64,000 nt of DNA from JABWCE01 sp964617955 (GTDB lineage Bacteria > Bacteroidota > Bacteroidia > NS11-12g > UBA9320), in contig CAZTXB010000002.1 of the NCBI GenBank assembly GCA_964617955.1, positions 1-64,000 of the forward strand, written 5' to 3'. This document shows, piece after piece, positions 26,709 through 34,590 of the stretch. The stretch's first letter is position 1; every line of letters starts with the position of its first letter. The position numbers and the translations under genes are program-made. Under the pieces are notes generated by a model. The model made no database searches, had not been told where the DNA came from, and saw only the letters and a list, made by a program, of their open reading frames with translations.

Positions 26709-26769
26709 TTTATGGACTTACTTTTAAGTGTTGCAATTTCTGTTTAATTTGCGTGCAATACAAAAAATT

Positions 26770-27195
26770 GTGAAAATTGAAGCAGAATATTTGCTGAGCC
26801 TCTACGATACCATGATTCTGCCTGGGGCTGAACCTCTGCCGAAAACTCAGCCTGAGGAGGTAGCGCCTAAAAAGCAAATCTCGCTGCTGGTTTGCAGGGA
26901 ATTAAATGTAGAAGAAAAAGCCTTTGTCGCTAAAATAATGGGTTCCATTCAAAAAACACCTGAAGATTACTTTATCTATGAAGTGTCGGATGACGAGTCG
27001 CTTGAAAACTGGCCGAACGGCGAACCGGAACTCTTCTTGTTAATGGACCATTTTGGTTTTTACAAAGAAAAGTACAAGGAAATTAAAAAAGGGTCGAGCA
27101 CCCTCATAAGCACAGATGCACTCTCCGAAATTATGAATTCCAAGGATAAGAAACTTGAACTTTGGAATTGCCTCAAGAAATTTTACAACATCTGA
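26770..27195 (+). CDS. Conserved small protein of unknown function, possibly a DNA polymerase III psi-like protein
   Basis: No ATG lies near the 5' end. I use the GTG at 26770 (141 residues, MKIEAEYLLSLYDTMIL...); the open frame reaches a GTG at 26728. The protein is acidic, with no signal peptide. A proline-rich linker (about residues 21-34) is followed by a compact domain with ISLLVCREL, LFLLMDHFGFYKEKY and a C-terminal helix ALSEIMNSKDKKLELWNCL. That last pattern and the length faintly recall HolD (psi) of the clamp loader. I could not confirm this and treat it as a guess. The stop codon lies in the first copy of a 19-bp tandem repeat. Confidence 0.6.
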   Translation: MKIEAEYLLSLYDTMILPGAEPLPKTQPEEVAPKKQISLLVCRELNVEEKAFVAKIMGSIQKTPEDYFIYEVSDDESLENWPNGEPELFLLMDHFGFYKEKYKEIKKGSSTLISTDALSEIMNSKDKKLELWNCLKKFYNI

Positions 27196-27229
27196 TGATG
27201 TGATTCTGATCTGATGATGTGATTCTGAT
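27192..27229. repeat. Perfect 19-bp tandem direct repeat across a stop codon
   Basis: CTGATGATGTGATTCTGAT occurs twice with no spacer (27192-27210 and 27211-27229). The first copy contains the TGA stop (27193-27195) of the preceding gene. This looks like a recent slippage duplication; loss or gain of a copy would not change the protein. Confidence 0.9.
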
Positions 27230-27268
27230 ATCATCTATTATCAACGCAAAGCTGCCCAAAAAAATGAT

Positions 27269-27332
27269 AAAAAAATAACGGGGTTATCTCACGACTACCC
27301 CGTTATAAATTAACTAAACCTTATGAATAAAC
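27269..27332 (-). ncRNA. Candidate small RNA B with terminator
   Basis: Minus-strand unit of about 64 nt. A TAnnTTTG box lies at 27339-27346. A 10-bp stem (27275-27284 with 27297-27306; core TAACGGGGT/ACCCCGTTA) with a 12-nt loop is followed on the minus strand by seven T residues (27275-27269), a strong Rho-independent terminator in that direction only. Between box and stem it shares three ordered short blocks with candidate A (minus strand CRTAAG, GTTTAGT, ATTTAT). It could instead be the far terminator of the lipoprotein gene at 27718-28440, about 400 bp upstream on this strand. Confidence 0.42.
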
Positions 27333-27338
27333 TTAGAG

Positions 27339-27346
27339 CAAATATA
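27339..27346 (-). promoter_or_regulatory. -7 box of candidate small RNA B
   Basis: Minus-strand TATATTTG, a TAnnTTTG match, about 7 bp before the predicted RNA start. No TTTG or TTG at the -33 position was found, so the promoter is weaker than that of candidate A. Confidence 0.4.
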
Positions 27347-27717
27347 TTTTTAAGTTTCGTTAATTCCTAATTTTTTTTCATTTTTTTTTGAGAGAAAATG
27401 AGACTCCGAAATGGCATGCAATTAGACCCGAAAAATAAATATTGAATTTTCAATTTGCCTCGATAGGACAAGCACTGAAGAGATTAGCTGAATCGGTGGT
27501 TGTATGTTTTATATTTTAAAATGTGTCTTATGAGGCCATATTTTTTTCTAGTTTATCAGGAATGTCAGTAAAAATTGACCCTATAAAAACACCTGACTTC
27601 GCAATTAAATTGGAATATTTTTAAGCAGGTTTAGAATAATTTCCTGTCTGATTTTATACAAATCTGCTCGCTCATTGGGACTCCATCCTCATGAGACAAA
27701 CCTCGCATTATCCTGAC
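27347..27717. other. Intergenic region with no recognised feature
   Basis: About 370 bp of A/T-rich sequence between candidate RNA B and the lipoprotein gene. No reading frame of useful length, tRNA, paired promoter boxes or strong hairpin was recognised. Confidence 0.6.
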
Positions 27718-28440
27718 TTACTCGTGCGAAATCAAAACCTTTTTGAAAATGATACCCTTCTCGATTTTTGGAGGTCTACGTATGACGATGTTTCCGTTTT
27801 TATCGAGAGAGTCGTTGTTGATAAGGAGCAGATCAGTTGACTCGCTATAAACGGGACCGATGTCTTTGCCGAAAATCAAATGGTTTATTTTTCTTTCCCT
27901 CAGGTTATCAATGCTATCGATTTTAACTTTAAGCGACCGTGGAAATGTCAGATCGTTGAGTTTGAATTCAAAATCGGCAATGGAATATTCATACTCTTTC
28001 GGACCCATATTGTTTAGTTCATTGCCATTCCAGTAATAATAACGCGCCACCGGAAACACCAAGGGCGTGGTAATCAGGTTGTTCTCCTTATGATGGATTC
28101 TCCAGTTTTCGACTTCGTAAAAATGATTTTTTACAAAACTCCAGTTCAAGGTGTCCTTCGACTGATATCTTGACACGGTATAGGTGGTTTTTAGAGAATC
28201 TTTGATTTTAAAGGTCACCAACTCTTTTATATAAAACGAACTGGTGTCACCGCCTTCTTTAACGCCCGTAAATCCATAAATTACAGAATCTGCCTTATAA
28301 ATCCAGGTCACACCGATATCAATCGGGAAATAAGATTTTCCAATATCCTTTGGCGTAGCTTCATATCTGTTTTTTCTGCAATGGCTAAAAAACAAGCATA
28401 AGCCCAGCATTATAAATAGTTTAATTGAAACGCGTAACAC
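27718..28440 (-). CDS. Lipoprotein of unknown function
   Basis: I start at the GTG at 28440 (240 residues). The upstream GTG at 28446 overlaps a perfect TATTTTTG -7 box (28446-28453), so transcription probably begins at or just before 28440; the ATG at 28410 is another option. The signal peptide ends CLFFSHC with the lipid cysteine near residue 21. The mature protein is Tyr-, Trp- and Lys-rich with strand-like stretches (YFPIDIGVTWIYKADSV, YTVSRYQSKDTLNW, YEYSIADFEFKLND), resembling small secreted beta proteins of Bacteroidota. No family was recognised. It is monocistronic and diverges from folD. Confidence 0.7.
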   Translation of the reverse strand: MLRVSIKLFIMLGLCLFFSHCRKNRYEATPKDIGKSYFPIDIGVTWIYKADSVIYGFTGVKEGGDTSSFYIKELVTFKIKDSLKTTYTVSRYQSKDTLNWSFVKNHFYEVENWRIHHKENNLITTPLVFPVARYYYWNGNELNNMGPKEYEYSIADFEFKLNDLTFPRSLKVKIDSIDNLRERKINHLIFGKDIGPVYSESTDLLLINNDSLDKNGNIVIRRPPKIEKGIIFKKVLISHE

Positions 28441-28445
28441 CTCCA

Positions 28446-28453
28446 CAAAAATA
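28446..28453 (-). promoter_or_regulatory. -7 box that decides the start of the 27718-28440 lipoprotein
   Basis: Minus-strand TATTTTTG. A TTG at 28478-28476 lies 22 bp upstream. The box ends 5 bp before the GTG at 28440, suggesting a leaderless mRNA with a GTG start. Confidence 0.5.
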
Positions 28454-28543
28454 AAGCCAAAGGATGCAATTAAATCAACTGCTAATTCATATTATGTTCA
28501 AAAAAAGGGGCATTATGTTGTAATTTCGCCGAAAATTTTAAAA

Positions 28544-29437
28544 ATGCAATTATTAAGCGGGTTACAGGTAGCTAAAACCATAAAGGAGCAAATATTACAA
28601 CAGGTAGAACAACTGAAAAAAGATGGCCATAGACCGCCTCATTTATCAGCAATTCTTGTAGGAAACGATGGAGCGAGCCAAACTTATGTCAACAGCAAGG
28701 AAGCCGATTGTAAGCAGGTGGGATTTGAATCGAGTATTTTTCGTTTTCCTGCTGAAACCAGTGAAGAGGAAATTTTACAAAAAATAGAAGCCATTAATGA
28801 GGATCCCGGCATCGACGGCCTTATTGTGCAACTGCCCCTGCCCAAACACATTTCAGAAAACCGCGTGACGGAAAAGATCAGTGCTGACAAGGATGTGGAT
28901 GGCTTTCATACTTTAAATCAAGGCAAATTGTTAAAAGGAGAAGATACATACATTCCCGCTACCCCTTATGGCATTATGATGATGCTGGAGCATTATCAGA
29001 TTGAAACATCGGGTAAGCACTGTGTAGTGATTGGAAGAAGCAATATAGTGGGCCGACCCATGAGTGTTCTCATGTCGCTAAATACGGCCTACGGCAATTG
29101 CACAGTTACCCTTTGCCACAGCAGGACGAGCGATTTAACTTATTTTTTAAAGCAGGCTGATATCGTGGTTGCCGCTTTGGGAAAGGCTGAATTTGTAAAA
29201 GGAGATATGTTAAAACCCGGAGCCATCGTTATCGATGTTGGCATTACAAGGGTGGATGATGCCACCAACCCGAAAGGCTATGTTTTAAAAGGGGATGTGG
29301 ATTTTGACCAGGTGAAGGAAATCGCGTCGGCCATCACGCCTGTGCCTGGAGGCGTCGGACCCTTGACCAGAATTGGTTTGCTTAAGAATACTCTGAAAGC
29401 TTATTCAAACCGCATGCAAGCCAAATCAGCTCAATAA
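28544..29437 (+). CDS. folD: Bifunctional methylenetetrahydrofolate dehydrogenase / methenyltetrahydrofolate cyclohydrolase
   Basis: Interconverts 5,10-methylene- and 10-formyl-tetrahydrofolate with NADP in the cytoplasm, supplying one-carbon units for purines and formyl-Met. The 297-residue product has the substrate segment SQTYVNSKEADCKQVGF near residue 46 with the catalytic lysine. DGLIVQLPLPKHI near 93 is followed by the PROSITE-type block GRSNIVGRPMSVLMS near 163 for NADP binding. The C-terminal ITPVPGGVGPLTR is near 267. Length is normal. queE begins 10 bp downstream, so the two are probably cotranscribed. Confidence 0.97.
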   Translation: MQLLSGLQVAKTIKEQILQQVEQLKKDGHRPPHLSAILVGNDGASQTYVNSKEADCKQVGFESSIFRFPAETSEEEILQKIEAINEDPGIDGLIVQLPLPKHISENRVTEKISADKDVDGFHTLNQGKLLKGEDTYIPATPYGIMMMLEHYQIETSGKHCVVIGRSNIVGRPMSVLMSLNTAYGNCTVTLCHSRTSDLTYFLKQADIVVAALGKAEFVKGDMLKPGAIVIDVGITRVDDATNPKGYVLKGDVDFDQVKEIASAITPVPGGVGPLTRIGLLKNTLKAYSNRMQAKSAQ

Positions 29438-29447
29438 CCTGGACGGA

Positions 29448-30047
29448 ATGATGCACTATCCTGTCATGGAAATATTTTACACCATCCAAGGTGAGGGAGC
29501 CTGGAGTGGCCATGCCGCTCACTTTGTGCGTTTGGCCGGATGCGATGTAGGGTGCCATTGGTGCGATGTCAAGGAGAGCTGGGACGCTTCAAAGTACCCG
29601 GCCTTAAGCGCCGAATCCATCGTCGCTCAATTTGAAAATTCGGCATGTAAAACCGTAGTAATTACAGGAGGCGAGCCGGCTATGTATGATTTGACGGAAT
29701 TGTGCTCCATTTTGAAAAGCAGGGGATATCAAATACATATCGAAACATCAGGGGTTTACCCACTCATCGGACACTTTGATTGGGTTTGCTTTTCACCGAA
29801 AAAATTTAAAAAACCTATGAGCCAATTCGGGCTTTGCGCCGATGAACTCAAAGTGATTGTTTACAATGCCTCGGATTTTGAATGGGCCGAAACATATAAA
29901 TCGGAAGTCAAGCAAGGATGCAGGTTGTTCCTTCAACCCGAATGGGAGAAGAGGGAAAAGGTCAGAGAAAGTTTGGTTGAATATATTAAGAAAAATCCGG
30001 AATGGCGCGTGTCGTTGCAATCGCATAAGTACTTGCAAATTCCATAG
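29448..30047 (+). CDS. queE: 7-carboxy-7-deazaguanine synthase
   Basis: Radical SAM enzyme that contracts carboxytetrahydropterin to 7-carboxy-7-deazaguanine, an early step to the queuosine modification of tRNA. The 199-residue protein has the CxxxCxxC cluster motif in AGCDVGCHWCDVKESWD near residue 32. The SAM-binding ITGGEPAMYD is near 72 and the substrate stretch FSPKKFKKPM near 111. The N terminus MEIFYTIQGEGAWSGHAAHF is typical. Two adjacent ATG codons (29448, 29451) compete as start. It follows folD closely. The tgt gene that uses the end product is 22 kb away. Confidence 0.93.
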   Translation: MMHYPVMEIFYTIQGEGAWSGHAAHFVRLAGCDVGCHWCDVKESWDASKYPALSAESIVAQFENSACKTVVITGGEPAMYDLTELCSILKSRGYQIHIETSGVYPLIGHFDWVCFSPKKFKKPMSQFGLCADELKVIVYNASDFEWAETYKSEVKQGCRLFLQPEWEKREKVRESLVEYIKKNPEWRVSLQSHKYLQIP

Positions 30048-30133
30048 GATTTTAAAAATTTGCGATGGGTGAGTTCTTCGTAAAACGTATTGACTCACCT
30101 TATCCATGAAAAAATAAATAAAAGAAAAAATAG

Positions 30134-31222
30134 ATGTCATTACAATGTGGAATTGTGGGTTTGCCCAATGTGGGGAAGTCAACCCTTTTTAACTGCCTTT
30201 CTACGGCAAAAGCGACTGCTGCGAATTTCCCTTTTTGCACCATTGAACCTAATGTAGGGGTGATTACGGTCCCCGATGAAAGGCTTTTTGTTTTGGAGGA
30301 GATTGTAAAGCCTGAAAAGGTTCTTCCTACTACCATAGAAATTGTGGATATTGCCGGCCTTGTCAAAGGCGCCAGTAAAGGCGAGGGTCTTGGAAATCAG
30401 TTTCTGGGAAACATACGAAACACCGACGCCATTCTTCATGTTTTACGTTGCTTCGACGACGACAATGTCATCCATGTCGACGGTAAAATAAACCCGGTAA
30501 GAGACAAAGAAATCATCGATACCGAATTGCAGATAAAAGATCTGGAGTCAATCGAAGCGAAATTGGCCAAACTGTCGAGGGCTACTGATACGGCGTCGAA
30601 AAAAGTGTGTGATACACTTAAAGTTTATCAAAAACACCTCGAATCGGGCAAAAATGCGAGAACCGCACCGGTCGAAGAAAGTGAATTGGAATTCATCAAG
30701 GACTTGCAACTTTTAACCCTAAAGCCGGTGATGTACGTTTGCAATGTAGACGAAAAAAGTGTGTTAAGCGGGAATCCATACACAAAACAGGTTGAGGAGT
30801 TAGTGAAGACAGAAAATGCCGAAATTCTCATTATCTGCGCTAAAATTGAATCTGAAATTGCTGAATTGGATGACAGGGACGATCAACTTCTTTTTTTAGA
30901 AGAACTGGGGTTGAAGGAAAGTGGGGTTGGACGTTTGATCAAATCGGCGTATAAACTTCTGGATTACGCCACCTATTTTACGGCCGGAAAAAAAGAAGTA
31001 CGGGCATGGACCATTACCAAAGGGATGAAGGCGCCACAAGCAGCCGGAGTGATTCACACCGACTTTGAAAAAGGCTTTATCCGTGCTGAGGTCATCCACT
31101 ATGAAGACTTTGTTTTTTATAAATCGGAAGCGGCATGTCGCGATAATGGCAAGCTCAATGTAGAGGGTAAGGAATACGTTGTTCAGGATGGCGATGTCAT
31201 GCATTTCAGGTTCAACGTCTGA
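30134..31222 (+). CDS. ychF: Redox-regulated ATPase / GTPase YchF (Obg family)
   Basis: Ribosome-associated P-loop ATPase. The 362-residue protein has the G1 motif GLPNVGKSTLFN near residue 8, a switch region NFPFCTIEPNVGVI near 34, DIAGLVKGASKGEGLGNQFL near 72, and VCNVDEKSV in place of the canonical NKxD. That substitution explains the ATP preference of the family. The C-terminal TGS domain (about 278-362) includes YATYFTAGKKEVRAWTI and VIHTDFEKGFIRAEV. Length is standard (363). It is monocistronic. Confidence 0.97.
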   Translation: MSLQCGIVGLPNVGKSTLFNCLSTAKATAANFPFCTIEPNVGVITVPDERLFVLEEIVKPEKVLPTTIEIVDIAGLVKGASKGEGLGNQFLGNIRNTDAILHVLRCFDDDNVIHVDGKINPVRDKEIIDTELQIKDLESIEAKLAKLSRATDTASKKVCDTLKVYQKHLESGKNARTAPVEESELEFIKDLQLLTLKPVMYVCNVDEKSVLSGNPYTKQVEELVKTENAEILIICAKIESEIAELDDRDDQLLFLEELGLKESGVGRLIKSAYKLLDYATYFTAGKKEVRAWTITKGMKAPQAAGVIHTDFEKGFIRAEVIHYEDFVFYKSEAACRDNGKLNVEGKEYVVQDGDVMHFRFNV

Positions 31223-31382
31223 TGCATTCAAACTGAAGCATGCATTTTCAATTTTAGAATCTGAATTAGAAGGATAAAAAAATTAAGCGTCTTGCGAATC
31301 ACTTCTTTGCATCACAGGATAGTAAAATCATAAAATAAGATTTTGATAATTAAGAGCGTTTTTCCATATTGCCCAGCCTTAA

Positions 31383-32618
31383 GTGTTGCCTAAGAACTTG
31401 AATCGTACTAAAACTCTTCATGTCATTGCCTTTGATGTCCCTTTTCCTGCCAACTATGGAGGAGTTATTGATATTTTTTATAAAATTAAATCGCTCAATG
31501 ATTTAGGCATCTCTATAGTACTACACTGTTTTGAGTATGGGAGAGGCCCAAATGAGTACTTGGCCTCCCTGTGCAGGAAAATTTATTATTACCCGCGTAA
31601 AACCTTTAAAAACTTTATGTATGGCGACGTCCCCTATATCGTGGCTTCACGCGAATCGGAGGAACTTTTGTTAAACCTGGGTAAAGATAACTTCCCTATT
31701 TTATTCGAAGGCCTGCATTCAACCTTCCATCTTAAAAACCCGCGTTTAAAGCATAGGTTTAAAATGGTGAGAACACATAATGTGGAGCATGATTACTATC
31801 ACCATTTGGAAATGGTTGAAAAAAACTTTTTTAAGCGTTATTTTTTTAAACTTGAATCTGAAAAGTTAAAAAAATACCAATCAATTCTAAAGCATGCCCA
31901 GAGAATATTTGCTATTTCACCTAATGATACGGCTTATTTTCAAAAAAAATTCGGCCAGGCCTTTCTCATTCCGGCCTTTCATGGCAATAGCAAAGTGACC
32001 ATAATTGAAGGTCGGGGAGATTTCGTGCTCTACCACGGGAATCTAGCGGTAGGTGAAAACCATGAAGCAGCTATGTTTCTGATAAGGAATGTATTCTCAA
32101 AAATGAAGCTTCCTCTGGTGATAGCCGGCTCCAATCCTAAGAAAGAATTGAAACAACTCGCCGGTTTGTATAAGAATGTTACGCTTAAAGACGATTTGGA
32201 TTCGGAGCAAATTCTACAACTCATAGAAAAAGCACAGATTAACATACTTTACACAGCACAGGATACCGGTATAAAATTGAAACTGCTAAATGCCCTATAC
32301 CGTGGGCGACATTGTGTAGTGAACCATAAAATGGTCGACAATACAGGTCTGGAAACCTTGTGTCACATAGCAGATGATGCGTCGGAATTTATTAAGTTAA
32401 CGGAAACGTTGTATAAGTTACCCTTTACGGTTCAACAAATTAAGGAGAGGGAGCTTTACCTCAGCCAGACTTTCGAAAACACAAGCAATGCAGCCAAAAT
32501 AATAGAGTTAATTTCCTTTGAAGAACCTGAAATAAAAGAGGTTCACCCTGAGGTGATAAAAAGGCCTAAAGTACGATCGCGCAGCCTACAGGCCTTGTTT
32601 GGTTTGCTTCCGCTTTGA
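31383..32618 (+). CDS. Glycosyltransferase, GT-B fold (GT4-like)
   Basis: The 411-residue product probably starts at the GTG at 31383, just before a TTG; the first in-frame ATG is far inside. The N-terminal half shows the acceptor-domain start HVIAFDVPFPANYGGVIDIF near residue 14, as in GT4 enzymes. VRTHNVEHDYYHHLE lies near 137. The C-terminal half has the donor-site beginning FVLYHGNLAVGENHEAAMFL near 215, PLVIAGSNPKKELKQLA and LKDDLDSEQI. The usual EPFG-type block is replaced by AQDTGIKLKLLNALYRGRHC near 297, with conserved G-K. It probably adds a sugar to a cell-surface glycan, sugar unknown. No glycan cluster surrounds it. Confidence 0.8.
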   Translation: MLPKNLNRTKTLHVIAFDVPFPANYGGVIDIFYKIKSLNDLGISIVLHCFEYGRGPNEYLASLCRKIYYYPRKTFKNFMYGDVPYIVASRESEELLLNLGKDNFPILFEGLHSTFHLKNPRLKHRFKMVRTHNVEHDYYHHLEMVEKNFFKRYFFKLESEKLKKYQSILKHAQRIFAISPNDTAYFQKKFGQAFLIPAFHGNSKVTIIEGRGDFVLYHGNLAVGENHEAAMFLIRNVFSKMKLPLVIAGSNPKKELKQLAGLYKNVTLKDDLDSEQILQLIEKAQINILYTAQDTGIKLKLLNALYRGRHCVVNHKMVDNTGLETLCHIADDASEFIKLTETLYKLPFTVQQIKERELYLSQTFENTSNAAKIIELISFEEPEIKEVHPEVIKRPKVRSRSLQALFGLLPL

Positions 32619-32762
32619 TAGAAATATTTAGCGGGTTTCATCAATATAAAAACTGAAACGAGTCAACGCATTTTTAATGTTTATTCGGTCGGTTTTTTCA
32701 GGTTCTTTCGCTGAATTAGGAATCTAACCAGTCCTTAATTATTGCTTCGAGCCTTTTAAATC

Positions 32763-33647
32763 CTAAGGTTTTTTAACCGTGAACAAGCCTTTCAGAATCT
32801 GAGGCTCTTCATAATCATAAAAGGTAATAAAAACGGTCGCGGTAACGGTCTTGCCTTTGTTGTTCGTAAAAGTTATTTCGTATTTATCGAGCATACCGCT
32901 CCCAAACAAACCATTTTCGGTTTCATAAGGGCAACAACTTCCTTTTCTTTCATATTTAACCGGCTTTCCGTTTGCATCGCGCAATAAGTCGAGATAGGCC
33001 CTGTTGTTAGCTGGTCCGCCATCGGGTCCTGTTCCTACTTTTACCGGTTTCTCGGAAGTGAACCCATACTTCTTGTCATCCGACGTGTTTGCCAAACTCA
33101 GAATGCTTTTGGTTTTAAAATAGCTTGTAGAGGTATCCTTGCACTTATCGAGCTTGTTGTTTTTTAAACTCAGACCAAGGGCCATTGCTTTCGTAAAATC
33201 TGAACAGGCAGAGCTATAGTTTCTCACCATTTCATAAACCAATCCTCGGTTATAGTAGGCCTCTGCATAGTTCGAATCCATACCGATTGCCGTACTGTAA
33301 TCGTTGATGGCGCCTTCATAATCCGTAAGGCGTTTACGGGCAGTACCTCTGCTGAGGTATCCTTTTTTATAAGTAGGATTCAATTCGATGGTTTTCTCAA
33401 AATCGGCAAAAGCCGATTCATACAAGTTTAGCATACTTTTTACGATGCCTCGGTTATACCAAGTAATGTATAAGTCCGATTTGAGCTCTATGGATTTGTC
33501 GAAAAGCCCAACAGCTTCCTCTAAATTTCCTTCCTGGGCTTTTTCAAGCGCCTTTTCATAGTATTCTTTCGCGTCCTGGGCCTCAGCCCTCTTTAATGGC
33601 AAAAGTCCCAAAAGAACCAAGGTCAATAACAGGATTTTATGTTTCAT
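32763..33647 (-). CDS. Secreted TPR-repeat protein, coupled to the mevalonate cluster
   Basis: The 294-residue product has a signal peptide (about residues 1-23, ending AEAQ). Four TPR units cover about residues 25-160 (YYEKALEKAQEGNLEEAVGLF, ITWYNRGIVKSML, KGYLSRGTARKRLTDYEGAI, EAYYNRGLVYEMVRNYSSAC). The C-terminal 110 residues form a separate, unrecognised beta-rich domain with a CC pair in GSCCPYETENGLFG near residue 238. The start overlaps the GHMP kinase stop by 4 bp, so it is translationally coupled to it. The product is periplasmic, so the coupling is more likely chromosomal convenience than shared function. Confidence 0.85.
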   Translation of the reverse strand: MKHKILLLTLVLLGLLPLKRAEAQDAKEYYEKALEKAQEGNLEEAVGLFDKSIELKSDLYITWYNRGIVKSMLNLYESAFADFEKTIELNPTYKKGYLSRGTARKRLTDYEGAINDYSTAIGMDSNYAEAYYNRGLVYEMVRNYSSACSDFTKAMALGLSLKNNKLDKCKDTSTSYFKTKSILSLANTSDDKKYGFTSEKPVKVGTGPDGGPANNRAYLDLLRDANGKPVKYERKGSCCPYETENGLFGSGMLDKYEITFTNNKGKTVTATVFITFYDYEEPQILKGLFTVKKP

Positions 33648-34570
33648 GAGTGTTTAATCATTTCGTTCCAGGTGAAAATTTGAGAGTAGCCTTTACGCTT
33701 AAAATAATGTTCAGCGCCCTTTCCTGTCGCTAAAATAAAATCGCCCCCCCAAGCCCCTAATGACTTAATGCCTCCCGGATAATCGGAAAAATACAAGCTC
33801 TTAACAGTCTCCTTTTTAAGTATTTCTGAAATCAAGGCCTCATGCTCGGCGATGAGTGCTTCAAATTCAATAAGAGCGCTGCAAGTGGTTATTTTTTTAG
33901 TGAGACTCGAAACCAACTCCATCTGTTTTGGAGATGGTTTCGCAATGCTCTTGTATGCACCAACTTCTTTTTCACTGTTCTGCTTTTTTCCAAGGTGGAC
34001 AAAAAACAAGTCTTCATGGAATGGAGGATGAAATGGGCTTAATTCCCATTTGGGCTTCCCTTCTTTTAATTGGTAAAGTATGGCCTCACCAACCATGGCT
34101 ACGGCAATATCGTAACCGCTTCCCGGCCATGACATCCCGAAGAGCGCAAGCGCGTCGACTTCGGCCCACTTCGCAACATTAGCGATGAGGGTACTGCTGC
34201 TTCCCAATCCCCAATCGTTTGGAAATTGCAATTGCGTACTAATCTCATAGTCGGTTTGGTTGTTTATAAACTTTGGATTGAGATGAAGCGCATTTTCTAT
34301 GAGGGCTCCCAAACGTGAAACCTCCGGTATGGATAAATCAGTGCCCATGGATACCGGAATCAAATGCGAGTCCTGCAGTATAAAAGAGGTGTTGAGCCAA
34401 ATTGCACCCTCGTTATTTTTTGCTGTCCAATGAATGTTGCCCGACCCCGTTAATTTTTCTATCTCCATGCTCTGTCCTTTATGGGTGGGAAGAGCCAAGG
34501 CTAAGGCTCCGTCCAAAACCAGATATTCTCCGGTTAATAATAGTTTCCCATGGCTAAAAAAGCTTGTCAT
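33644..34570 (-). CDS. GYDIA-type GHMP-family kinase, mevalonate pathway candidate
   Basis: Small-molecule kinase of the GHMP superfamily. The 308-residue product has an N-terminal block FSHGKLLLTGEYLVLDGALA near residue 4, typical of mevalonate and phosphomevalonate kinases. The ATP loop NDWGLGSSSTLIANVAKWA is near 117, and the signature PGSGYDIAVAMVGE near 148 defines the GYDIA subfamily of Bacteroidota. A C-terminal GAWGGDFILATGKG near 273 is the third GHMP motif. It lies 20 bp after mvaA and before a coupled TPR gene. Context makes mevalonate or phosphomevalonate kinase likely, but the exact substrate is inference. Confidence 0.85.
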   Translation of the reverse strand: MTSFFSHGKLLLTGEYLVLDGALALALPTHKGQSMEIEKLTGSGNIHWTAKNNEGAIWLNTSFILQDSHLIPVSMGTDLSIPEVSRLGALIENALHLNPKFINNQTDYEISTQLQFPNDWGLGSSSTLIANVAKWAEVDALALFGMSWPGSGYDIAVAMVGEAILYQLKEGKPKWELSPFHPPFHEDLFFVHLGKKQNSEKEVGAYKSIAKPSPKQMELVSSLTKKITTCSALIEFEALIAEHEALISEILKKETVKSLYFSDYPGGIKSLGAWGGDFILATGKGAEHYFKRKGYSQIFTWNEMIKHS

Positions 34571-34590
34571 TTTGCTTGGATTGTAAAAGG

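Noticed and set aside
27323..27370. 15-codon plus-strand frame beginning MNKLRANIFL
   Set aside because: It runs against the clear minus-strand terminator and -7 box, and nothing downstream on the plus strand would need a leader peptide.
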